Assembly (NCBI GenBank): GCA_030427705.1
Contig: JAUIBR010000021.1
Coordinates: 1-64,000, forward strand
From: a bacterium
GTDB lineage: Bacteria > Myxococcota_A > Bradymonadia > Bradymonadales > Bradymonadaceae
Length of the DNA: 64,000 nt
Direction: 5' to 3'
Made by a program: the position numbers and the translations under genes. Shown here one piece after another: positions 28,045 through 36,303 of the stretch (position 1 is its first letter; each line of letters opens with the position of its first letter). The notes below the pieces were generated by a model. That model was not told where the DNA came from. It made no database searches and saw only the letters and a list, made by a program, of their open reading frames with translations.

Positions 28045-28255
28045 TTTTGAAAGTCCCTCGAGACGCCATTGCAGTTTGGAACCGTTCGGCTTTCTCGAGT
28101 TCTTGAATTGATGACGGCTCGGTGAGCATTAACTGGGGGCTGTAAGCTTCCCGAACTGGCCCCACCGTAAGTTCGGATTCTCGCTTTTCACCGATGAATT
28201 CATCGGAGCCACAACCCATCAAGAAAACCAACGACACAAAAACAAGGTGTTTCAT
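27923..28255 (-). CDS. N-terminal fragment of the frameshifted protease gene
   Basis: Begins MKHLVFVSLVFLMGC, a clear lipoprotein signal (lipobox LMGC), followed by a plausible pro-region (LMLTEPSSIQELEKAERFQT). After about residue 70 the sequence turns into basic nonsense (RRKRHADRRHCSCDG) that overlaps the in-frame protease start in the other frame. Only about 28045-28255 is likely to be genuine coding sequence. The upstream lipoprotein gene ends 1 bp away (28257). Confidence 0.6.
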   Translation of the reverse strand: MKHLVFVSLVFLMGCGSDEFIGEKRESELTVGPVREAYSPQLMLTEPSSIQELEKAERFQTAMASRGTFKIESLAACDVDVATRRKRHADRRHCSCDGSSQCLLASTHGH

Positions 28256-28256
28256 T

Positions 28257-28895
28257 TCAGTTACCCCAAACTTGAAGCATCATAATGTACTGAGGCGGTG
28301 GTTCTTCCGATGTACCGATGACCGTTGCAAATCGTTCGAAGGTTTCACCATCTGTTGAAAGTCCAACAACAGTATCGTGTCCGTCGTTGACGATCTGCAC
28401 AGGTGGCTCGACGCCCCAGAAAACGGCATTCGTTGTGGCCGTGCAGAAGAAGGTGCTGTTCCGGTGTCTCCAGACAGCGTATTTGCCGCGCCGCAGCGGA
28501 CACTCGACCCAGTAGCCATCACCCAGGAGATTCGGGGAAATGGTCAACCAAATCGAGTAATCTTCATTTCTCGGAATTTGCCCTGAAGCTTGCACGCGGC
28601 GCTGGATTTCGTCACGTAACTCGGTTGGAACATCGACTACGCGGAGGATTGCAACAAGTCCCTCTTGTGAAAGGGTATCTTCTGTGAACTCTGCGTCCTT
28701 GGCTTCAAGTCTAACGAAGTCTGAGAAATCAGAGACCGGATTTGGACTCACCGATGGTGCTGCCGCGGTATCGTCGGGCGTTGACGTCGCGCCCTCTTGC
28801 ACAGTCCATTTGCCGGGCGCTTCCTGAGGATCGGTTCGGGATTCACATGCGCTGATAACAAAAATCAGCAGCAGGACAACTTTTTTAAGATGCAT
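28257..28895 (-). CDS. Lipoprotein of unknown function
   Basis: 212 aa. MHLKKVVLLLIFVISAC is a lipoprotein signal (Cys 17). A Thr/Pro/Ala linker leads to a ~150-aa domain containing WLTISPNLLGDGYWVECPLRRGKY and FFCTATTNAVFWGVEPPVQI, with two Cys that may pair. No family recognised. It is the first gene of a two-gene unit with the protease (1 bp apart) and may be its partner or inhibitor; that is a guess from position only. Confidence 0.75.
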   Translation of the reverse strand: MHLKKVVLLLIFVISACESRTDPQEAPGKWTVQEGATSTPDDTAAAPSVSPNPVSDFSDFVRLEAKDAEFTEDTLSQEGLVAILRVVDVPTELRDEIQRRVQASGQIPRNEDYSIWLTISPNLLGDGYWVECPLRRGKYAVWRHRNSTFFCTATTNAVFWGVEPPVQIVNDGHDTVVGLSTDGETFERFATVIGTSEEPPPQYIMMLQVWGN

Positions 28896-29206
28896 TTCCC
28901 CTCCAATAGAAGAGTTTGGATTTCGGATGAGATTTTAAACATATCCGAAACGCCGAGCCATCTCAACCCTTTAAACAATTCAGGTGGACGACGACATCAC
29001 GCTTTCTCATCGCGCACGACACCTCTCAATCCTACTACCCGGCCCTCCGAAGCCATGGTGCAAGCGAAACAATCAACTTATGGTCCACACTCATGGTGTC
29101 AGGAACCCATGCCTCTGAGACCTCAGACCCCAAATGAGTGTATCGTTTACAAAATGAAACGGCGCGCTTCGGCAGAACGCGAGATCCAACTTCGACTTGC
29201 ATAATT

Positions 29207-29242
29207 TGCCACCGAGTGGCATTTGCTACCGGGTGTCTGCTT
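29207..29242. promoter_or_regulatory. Operator-like palindrome upstream of tetR (copy 2)
   Basis: TGCCACC-G-AGTGGCA (29207-29221), then TTGCTACCGGGTG, in the same plus-strand orientation as the copy at 25660. It lies 76 bp before the TetR start, with a possible -10 (CATAAT) at about 29199-29204. The rest of 28896-29296 holds no gene. Confidence 0.65.
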
Positions 29243-29296
29243 GGGCACAGTGTTTCGCGAACGGTCGAATATGATTCGACGACTTCCGAGCTGGAA

Positions 29297-29908
29297 ATGG
29301 CAGAAGAACTCTCACTTCGGGAAAAGAAAAAGCTGCAAATGCGCGCCAACGTCCTTGAGACCGCGCACGAGCTTTTCCACAAGCAGGGATTCGAAGAGAC
29401 CACGATCGAAGAGATCTGTGCCGAATCTGAAATCTCAAAACGCACGTTCTTCCGCTACTTCCGCGACAAGGAATCCCTGGTCTTCCCAAACCGCGACGAG
29501 CGCCTCGAAGCCTTCACCAGCTTCTTGGCCGCCAACAAAGACTCCGACAACCCCTTCGACACGCTTCGTTCCGCGACCGCCGTCTTTGGCCAACTTCACC
29601 GCGCCAAGAAGCACAAAATTCTGGCCCAACAAGCCCTGATCAAGTCCTCCCCCGCCCTGCAAGCCCGCGAGCGCGAGATCGACCAAGACTGGGAAGACGC
29701 CATCGCCGCCGCCTTCCGCACCCGAACCTCGGACAGCGAACAAAACGCCCTGTGGGCCCGCGTCCGCGCCGGCGCCGTCATGGGCGTCGTCCGAGCCACC
29801 GTCACCTATTGGTTCGAGACCCAGTGCAAAGACAATTTGGAAGAGTTGGGCATGGCCGCAATCGAGCGCTTGGAGCGCGGCTTTGGCATCGACGAGTTGG
29901 ATTCTTAG
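29297..29908 (+). CDS. TetR-family regulator, candidate controller of the pfa operon
   Basis: 203 aa from ATG 29297 (MAEELSLREKKKLQMRANVL). An upstream in-frame ATG at 29138 would put the operator within the gene. The TetR helix-turn-helix spans residues about 15-60 (ETAHELFHKQGFEETTIEEI, then AESEISKRTFFRYFRDKESLVF). The helical C-terminal domain (61-203) should bind a small ligand and dimerise. The ligand is unknown; an acyl-CoA or fatty acid would make sense if it controls PUFA synthesis, but this is inferred only from the shared 36-bp site upstream of both genes. Confidence 0.92.
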   Translation: MAEELSLREKKKLQMRANVLETAHELFHKQGFEETTIEEICAESEISKRTFFRYFRDKESLVFPNRDERLEAFTSFLAANKDSDNPFDTLRSATAVFGQLHRAKKHKILAQQALIKSSPALQAREREIDQDWEDAIAAAFRTRTSDSEQNALWARVRAGAVMGVVRATVTYWFETQCKDNLEELGMAAIERLERGFGIDELDS

Positions 29909-30064
29909 GTTCAAAGTCCCGGGGGAAAAGCCGTGTTGTCACGATGGTCGCTGAACAAGCTCCGCGTGATAGAAATCTAGATCGCCTATGCCTCTTGACC
30001 AACGCTGTTTGTTCGACGAGGAGACTCAAATGAGCAAGTACAGAGAATGTGACGGCGGAGTCCT

Positions 30065-31057
30065 TCATTCCCGCGTGTGTGTACCTCGCAGCTCGAAGAT
30101 TTTTGCTCGCGTGGCGTTGCGTAGCCGTTCAACCACTGCTTCAGTCGCGATCAGATCATTCCCCATTAGTGTGGGTAAATCTGCTGAACGTCGACGATCG
30201 CGAACCCTCCAATATCGAGCCCTCAGAACCACATCGCCGTTGCTGTCCCTCCACCCGAAGTCCGGTGATTCCAGATGGGTGAATCCCAACCGATGCGCAA
30301 GACCAGCGCTGGCCACCAATAGGGACCGACTGCTGAGTAAGTCAACCCTGACATCGCAACCGATGACTGGACCGTGGGGCAGTGGTGCAAGCACGAGAGG
30401 GACTGAGGGCTCATCCCACCAGTCTCTGTAAGTGAGGTCTGATCGATATGGGCTAGCGTCTGCCGCAATTGACGCGGCGGATGCGGCCGCAACGACTCCA
30501 CGGTGGACGGAAACGACCCGGCTGGGTTTCCACTCTCGATCCCGGGTGATCCACTCACGCTCAATCATTGCCAGTGTATACCAATCGCCATCGCAGTCAG
30601 GAGCAGGCGCCACTGGTGACAACCATTGCGAGCCAGACCTGAGCGAGGTCGGCAGCGGATACCCGGGGCGCGTAGCCAAAGCGCGATCGAGGCTGACGAG
30701 CAAATTCGTTGGCGGAAGCAGCATGTCCGCTAAATTGGTGTCGTTGAAACGAAACGGATCAGCCATGCTCAGCCGGCGGCAGACGGCCCGGTGGAGCGCT
30801 CGTTCAAAAATCTCCGATTCCCATAAAATGATTTCGCGTGGGACCCATACATCCGGTCTATCCTTAATCTCCGCCAAGTCCCAGCGACTTCGCGCACTTT
30901 CAACGTCTTCGCCCGGACGCCACAATTCTCGAAATTCCGCGACGACATCGTCCGTGATTCCGGACCATCGAGCTTCCAAGGCCCGGAGCCGATCTCCGTG
31001 ATCGAGGCTTTGGATTGCCTCCTCGCTCGGAACTGTTTCCTCAGTCGTCGAACTCAA
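30065..31057 (-). CDS. Unknown protein coupled to the STAND NTPase gene
   Basis: 330 aa from a TTG start (31057) that overlaps the stop of the upstream STAND gene as TTGA, so translation is probably coupled. No signal peptide or membrane segment. It is acidic at the N-terminus (DDVVAEFRELWRPGEDVESA) with a Trp-rich middle (DWYTLAMIEREWITRDREW, YRDWWDEPSVPLVLAPLPHG). The C-terminus is basic (RARYWRVRDRRRSADLPTLM). No catalytic motif recognised. Its strict coupling suggests it acts with the STAND protein, as a second effector, sensor or regulator. It is the last gene of the defence operon and converges with tetR; 29909-30064 shows nothing further. Confidence 0.8.
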   Translation of the reverse strand: MSSTTEETVPSEEAIQSLDHGDRLRALEARWSGITDDVVAEFRELWRPGEDVESARSRWDLAEIKDRPDVWVPREIILWESEIFERALHRAVCRRLSMADPFRFNDTNLADMLLPPTNLLVSLDRALATRPGYPLPTSLRSGSQWLSPVAPAPDCDGDWYTLAMIEREWITRDREWKPSRVVSVHRGVVAAASAASIAADASPYRSDLTYRDWWDEPSVPLVLAPLPHGPVIGCDVRVDLLSSRSLLVASAGLAHRLGFTHLESPDFGWRDSNGDVVLRARYWRVRDRRRSADLPTLMGNDLIATEAVVERLRNATRAKIFELRGTHTRE

Positions 31058-34000
31058 TCGGTCTCTCCTCGCACAAGGTGGACGAATCCAGTAGCAATAA
31101 GGAGGTCAGACGCCAGCTTGGCCAAACCCCAAGAGGTGCTCGCGGAAAGACTGCGCATCGTATCGCGGATGTTCCTCACCACTTCATCGGTGGAAACCGA
31201 CATCCTGATGGCTTCAAGCACCAACATGCTCGCGATCAGCGACTTGCTCCTTTCAAGGAACCACGTCATGGGGTCAACGCAGTCGGCTGGGCGGGCATCC
31301 AGAAGGCGCACGAGGCTCGTTAATGCCGATTGCCGCGTTGCCAAACGTGGGTCGCCCAGTCTAGCGAGAATCAACGCAATCAGCCCCTCCTCCAGATTCC
31401 ACGTGGGAAGTTCGCCAGCGCAGTCTACGAAATGGAGCATGCCCCCACTCGATGGAACTCGGTATCTGATCACTTCATAGGCAGCCACCCATACCCCATG
31501 AGCATCGTCGTAGCGGCCCAATCCGGCGAGCCCAGCAATCAAGCCAGCCGCAATTCCCCTCTCACCCCGAGTCGCTTGAATTTTGAACGCCACCTCCTCC
31601 GCGATTATGGTGTTGGCTTCGTCGCCTATGAGGCGCACCGCGCTTTCCCACAGTGGAGCGTGACTCTCGCCGCCGAAGTCAACCCAGCCGCCTCCCCCAC
31701 GGCTATGTGGAAATGCCAGGGCATACGCGACCCCAGCCGGGTACAGAAGCCCCATCCGCTCCAGTCCTTCGGCTATCCAGGCCACCGGATGGGTCATCGT
31801 CGACCGCGCATAGTCGTTGTATCTAGCGAAGAAACGAAGCAATCGCTTCGATTCCTCCAATTGCCCGCCCGATGCTAGCTCGGCGACGTGATAGCCAAGC
31901 GCCAGGACGAGATCGTCTACGGATCGTTCGTCGGCGAATCTCCAGGCGTTGGCGTGCTGGCGTAAAGCACGCTGCACGCTGCCGGCAGTGCGGGTGTCTG
32001 GGAAGACTGGTTCACGCAGTCTGAAACGCTTCGGAACGCGCGGCGGGTTCGTCCTTTTCCCATTGCGCTCTGGGCTTTGAACATCTATGCGTAGCGCGGC
32101 AGGCATCGAGAGACCATGCTCGGCGGCAAATCTCTCAGTCAATCGATTGAAGTCAGAGGGCAAGCTGGACCAGTAATTCTCGACCTGGACAATGAACCTT
32201 CTGAGCGATTCGTCGGCGAACTGCGTGTTGGTCGCGCAGGCTTGCTCTAAGATCTTAAGGCGCACCTCAACATCACTGGCATCGGCGCGGTTCCCGGGGT
32301 CCTTTTGTGTTTCGGCGAGGCTCCAGAGGGCTATGGGATCAGCTCGGTCGACTAGGACGCGAAGACAACTCTCGACCGCTTGTGCTTGAATCCAGCCTCC
32401 GCCATCGGACTCAAGCAGGGTACTTGCGAGCACCGCGACTGCCTGGGCAGGGGCCGCGTCGAGATACTCACGAAACCATGCGCCTGGCATGTGGCTGACC
32501 CGTTCACAGTGCCGCGGTACATCGGAGGACAACTTCTGAGCGGCGCTTGCTGCCTCGGCGAAGTTGCGTTTGTCACCAACTACAAGCGCACCGAATGTCT
32601 CGGTAACTTCGTCGGCGGTGTAGTCCTTGCGGAATCCGTAGGCAGAAAGCCTTCGGCACGTCTCAAGCCACATCTCCTCCGCCTGACCGATGTCTCCTGT
32701 TTTGTGCAGGAGCCTCGCGTGAAGCGCGCCGAGTTCGCTCTCGTCACCGTAATAAGTCCCGATGCCCCAGAGCTCAGCCACCAGTTCGCGGACGATTTCC
32801 TTGGCCGCGACATTCCCTGCCTCGGCAAAGGGTGCGATAATCTCGACGATTCCAAAGGCGCGTAGTGGGCCCCATTCTCCCTGATCAAACCATGCGCGTG
32901 TGCCACGACACGCATCAACGAGGTGCGCCATGCAAACCGTTCGTGTCTCTTCGTCTTCAACCAACGCGAGTGCCCACCGGATCGTGGAGTAGAGCTGTTC
33001 GCGGATGCCATGAAGGTCGACTGCTCTTGGTTTCCCATTGAACGGGTGGGCGTCGGACGCAAGTTTTTGGAATGCAGCCATGACCTTGTAGTCCCGCCTC
33101 ATGGAGGGGAAGAAGGCCGCCGCCTGCGCGACCATAACAACGAATTGCAGCCAGCGGAAATACCACCCTTCGCGAGCTGCGAAAACATCGTCTGCCTGCG
33201 GTGACGGACCCGAGCCAAGCCACGAGAGCACTCTGAGCCAGTCGACCCAAAGGGATACATGTTCAGAGGTGGGCGAGGTGTCAGCTAGCAAGCGGGGAAC
33301 GAACGTTCTCATCACCATCGCAGGCAACGCGTCGATCGATACCGTTCGCGCCCCCCCTCCTGAGCTACACCACTGGCGCTGGACGCTGAGGTGCACGCTG
33401 TGTGCATCGACTGGAATTCGGGGATGTTGTCCATGGTCTTGGAGAACTGCACGGATGTCAGATATCGATCCCGCGTAGTTCAGAGCTAGTCTGCGAAAAT
33501 TGGCAGCAATCAGGGGGGCTCGCTGCGACGTTGCGCATTGGAGGCCCGACAGAAGTGCGGTTAGTGGGGTGCTCTCTTCCCATGGCCAATCGCGCCTTAC
33601 TGCGATGAAGAACTCTCTCGCCACATTTGGATCCGCGCTTTCCCCAACCAGAATCCCGAGTTCTCTGAGGACGTTGGGAGGTGGTGGCGACTGGGTGATC
33701 GCTTGCTGTACTTTCTGGAGCACGGTGGCCACGTCATCGAGTGCAAGTCGGCCACGAACTGCGGCGAGCGCCTCGGCCCATTCCCAGGACCACTCTCCGC
33801 GTGGTTCGTCGTGCGGATAGTCTTCGCTCGCTCGTGGAGCATCAAGATACTCCTCCCACGGTGGCCGTAGGCCGGCGACCGCGATCTTATCACAAACCGA
33901 GAGCCCCACTGCTCGCGACAGCACGGGCTTACCGTCAAAGAGCAAGCGCTCACGGGCGACCTCGGCGCCAACGAGTTGAACAAACGTCGTCCAATAGTCA

Positions 34001-36162
34001 CTCGGATCATGCAGATGTTCCTCATGCGCGGTGTACAGTGCCCGTGCTAACTCCACGCAGCGCACCATCCCGTTCCAGTCTTCCGCCGCTGCGGCGGCCC
34101 TCACAGCCACATTGATATTCGAACGTGCAGCTTCCCTGGGGTAGCCGCACTCCAGCGTCCGAGTAACAAAGTCGGGCGTGAAGTGGCTGAGAACCTCCTT
34201 GTTCTTCCCCTCTTGCATAAGACCCGGCAAAAGAAATCGAAACGCACGTGAGTCAACCCAGAAGCCGCGCCTTCGCAGCCAATCGTTCACGGGTCCTACG
34301 ACGTGACCCACGGTACTCGGATCAAGTCGTCCCAATACAAATCGCCGAAAGCTCTCGTGGAAGACCCGAATCCCGCCCTGTGAGGATACATTCACGAGTA
34401 GCGGGGAGAGGTGGCAAAGCCAAGTGTCTGCGTGGCGAGCGAAAGACGGACCGAGTATCTCCCCCACCTCTTGAGTTGTCACGCCGAAGTCGAGCACACC
34501 CAAAAGGTCCGCGACCACATTTGCCTCTGGAACGCTGGCGTACAGGTGCATGTAGTACTGCTCTGCATCGCCGTCGAGATCTGGCAGATTCATCGCCCAC
34601 ACCTTCAAGTCTTGGATGCGACCGTCACGTGCGCCGCTCGCGACCTCCTTTGAAAGCAACGTTGCAAGAAGCGGATTGCCATCTGCCGCCTGAACCACCG
34701 GGGCCAGGCCGCCTTCAAAACCGAACTCAGCGAGCACTTCATGCAGCCCACGGACCCTCAGCAGGCCCTCAACTTCTGCATCGGCCCACCCACCCAGAGT
34801 CACCCGCTCAAACCCGGATCCTGATCGGGACAGGGTATCGAGATGCCTCCCTGGCTGCGTGCCGAGCACGACAGAAACGCACTCCGGGAGATCTAGGTCG
34901 CTGACCGCCTCGACGATCGCTGTTTCAATCAAGCTTAGATCCGTTGACGCTGCCTTGACGCGGGCGATGTGATCAAGCCCGTCGATCACCAAAACCACCC
35001 TCATTCCAGCTTCTGATGCGGCCCTTAGCATTGTCTCCAGGTTCTCGGATGAAGCGGCGTACCGCGCTTCTACCGCCCCATGCAGCCAAGGTGCGGCGAT
35101 CGTCAGCTCATACACCAAATTGCCGAGCAACGTGTTGACAGTGACCCGTGCCTCGGCATCCGGGTCCGTGGGCGCGACGTGGCAATAGTGCCTTGCGACA
35201 AGCACATCCTCCATCTCTTGCAGCCGGTCTGCGAGATCAGTTAGAAGCCAGGATTTTCCCATCCCAGGCGAGCCGACGAGCAAGAATCTCTCTGCGCCAA
35301 GGGCGCGCTCTACAAGATCAGTTTCCACGGCATCGCGGACCTGGAAAAACTCTCGCTCTACTGGAAACGTCTGCGCGACGTGCCCAAAGTCGGTCCGTAG
35401 CGACAGCTCGCGCTCGACGAATCCTGGAGTAAGCGTCAGCTCATCTGTGCGCGCGAGATTGGCCAGCGCTATCACGAGTGCTGCAACATCCTCGACGCGC
35501 CGGTCCGCGTTGGGGTATTGCCCGATCCCGATCCGCGTCGCGAGGAAGCGCAGCAGGCTGCCCTCCAACTCGCCGGGGCTCGTCAGGGTCTGAGACATTC
35601 TTGGTGCGTCAAGCTCCATGAGGAACCGGTCACAGAAGTCCGAAAACTCGTCCCGGGTGAACGTCTTCTCGGTGGGTAGCAACGCATCGCTCGACGTGAG
35701 CCAGCTCCACACGGGTGCGCCGCCAAGGGGCCAGACCGCGTCGCAGTCCAAGCGGAATCGGCGTCCATGCCCCTCTACCAAAGCTGGAGCCGTTGGTGCA
35801 GGCAGCAGATAGGTGCGTAGGATGTCCGAAGGGGGAAGCCACGTCGCGAACAGACGCATGTCGTCGGCTCTGGGGGGAGCCTCGCGGCGCCAGGTCAGGA
35901 GCAGTTTGTCAATTCGGAGCGACGACTTCTTGTTGGTGAAGTCCGATTCGGCGACCTCCCGTGTAGAGTCGGCGCTGTGCTTCACTTGCACCCTACGTCG
36001 CTGAGACGTGGGCTCGACTACGGTGATGTCATCGATGCGATCGTCGTGCACTAGCTTCCGGTCCACTGTCACTTCTGCGCCAGTGATCAACGACTCGACG
36101 ATTACATAGGCACACAGGATATCTTGATATCGGTAGCCCTTGTGTGCCGGCTTGAGACCCAT
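31054..36162 (-). CDS. Avs-like STAND NTPase with Cap4/DUF4297-type nuclease domain
   Basis: 1702 aa, cytoplasmic. Residues 1-200 resemble the Cap4/DUF4297 nuclease: GYRYQD (9-14), paired acids DD (44-45) and QVKH (59-62), a PD-(D/E)XK-type core. Residues about 270-560 form a NACHT/STAND ATPase with Walker A GSPGMGKS (297-304), Walker B VVLVIDGLDH (389-398) and a GTQPGR segment (434-439). Residues 560-1702 look like a long helical-repeat array, the usual target-sensing part. This is the layout of antiviral STAND (Avs) proteins, which recognise a phage protein, oligomerise and degrade DNA. The target here cannot be told. It sits downstream of hsdS in the same operon. Confidence 0.85.
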   Translation of the reverse strand: MGLKPAHKGYRYQDILCAYVIVESLITGAEVTVDRKLVHDDRIDDITVVEPTSQRRRVQVKHSADSTREVAESDFTNKKSSLRIDKLLLTWRREAPPRADDMRLFATWLPPSDILRTYLLPAPTAPALVEGHGRRFRLDCDAVWPLGGAPVWSWLTSSDALLPTEKTFTRDEFSDFCDRFLMELDAPRMSQTLTSPGELEGSLLRFLATRIGIGQYPNADRRVEDVAALVIALANLARTDELTLTPGFVERELSLRTDFGHVAQTFPVEREFFQVRDAVETDLVERALGAERFLLVGSPGMGKSWLLTDLADRLQEMEDVLVARHYCHVAPTDPDAEARVTVNTLLGNLVYELTIAAPWLHGAVEARYAASSENLETMLRAASEAGMRVVLVIDGLDHIARVKAASTDLSLIETAIVEAVSDLDLPECVSVVLGTQPGRHLDTLSRSGSGFERVTLGGWADAEVEGLLRVRGLHEVLAEFGFEGGLAPVVQAADGNPLLATLLSKEVASGARDGRIQDLKVWAMNLPDLDGDAEQYYMHLYASVPEANVVADLLGVLDFGVTTQEVGEILGPSFARHADTWLCHLSPLLVNVSSQGGIRVFHESFRRFVLGRLDPSTVGHVVGPVNDWLRRRGFWVDSRAFRFLLPGLMQEGKNKEVLSHFTPDFVTRTLECGYPREAARSNINVAVRAAAAAEDWNGMVRCVELARALYTAHEEHLHDPSDYWTTFVQLVGAEVARERLLFDGKPVLSRAVGLSVCDKIAVAGLRPPWEEYLDAPRASEDYPHDEPRGEWSWEWAEALAAVRGRLALDDVATVLQKVQQAITQSPPPPNVLRELGILVGESADPNVAREFFIAVRRDWPWEESTPLTALLSGLQCATSQRAPLIAANFRRLALNYAGSISDIRAVLQDHGQHPRIPVDAHSVHLSVQRQWCSSGGGARTVSIDALPAMVMRTFVPRLLADTSPTSEHVSLWVDWLRVLSWLGSGPSPQADDVFAAREGWYFRWLQFVVMVAQAAAFFPSMRRDYKVMAAFQKLASDAHPFNGKPRAVDLHGIREQLYSTIRWALALVEDEETRTVCMAHLVDACRGTRAWFDQGEWGPLRAFGIVEIIAPFAEAGNVAAKEIVRELVAELWGIGTYYGDESELGALHARLLHKTGDIGQAEEMWLETCRRLSAYGFRKDYTADEVTETFGALVVGDKRNFAEAASAAQKLSSDVPRHCERVSHMPGAWFREYLDAAPAQAVAVLASTLLESDGGGWIQAQAVESCLRVLVDRADPIALWSLAETQKDPGNRADASDVEVRLKILEQACATNTQFADESLRRFIVQVENYWSSLPSDFNRLTERFAAEHGLSMPAALRIDVQSPERNGKRTNPPRVPKRFRLREPVFPDTRTAGSVQRALRQHANAWRFADERSVDDLVLALGYHVAELASGGQLEESKRLLRFFARYNDYARSTMTHPVAWIAEGLERMGLLYPAGVAYALAFPHSRGGGGWVDFGGESHAPLWESAVRLIGDEANTIIAEEVAFKIQATRGERGIAAGLIAGLAGLGRYDDAHGVWVAAYEVIRYRVPSSGGMLHFVDCAGELPTWNLEEGLIALILARLGDPRLATRQSALTSLVRLLDARPADCVDPMTWFLERSKSLIASMLVLEAIRMSVSTDEVVRNIRDTMRSLSASTSWGLAKLASDLLIATGFVHLVRGETD

Positions 36163-36201
36163 GATGCTCCGTAGTCGTATGCGTTTCGCCCGCGAGCTAC
36201 T

Positions 36202-36303
36202 CTACCACGCCAAGCGACTTCCAAGAGTGCCGATTGTGATAATATTGTTCAGGTCGGCAGTTGTGTAAGGGATGAGCCACTGGTTGGCATCGATGAAGGT
36301 CAT
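36202..36303 (-). CDS. 33-codon ORF overlapping hsdS stop
   Basis: MTFIDANQWLIPYTTADLNN and 13 further residues. Its ATG overlaps the hsdS TGA as ATGA, so it would be translationally coupled. It ends 39 bp before the STAND start. It may be a real small protein, a leader for the STAND gene or the remains of a longer one; the opening (FIDANQWL) recalls PIN-domain starts but is too short to judge. Confidence 0.35.
   Translation of the reverse strand: MTFIDANQWLIPYTTADLNNIITIGTLGSRLAW

Noticed and set aside
29435-29914. 159-codon frame opposite tetR
   Set aside because: Gly/Ala-rich antisense shadow of the TetR coding sequence.
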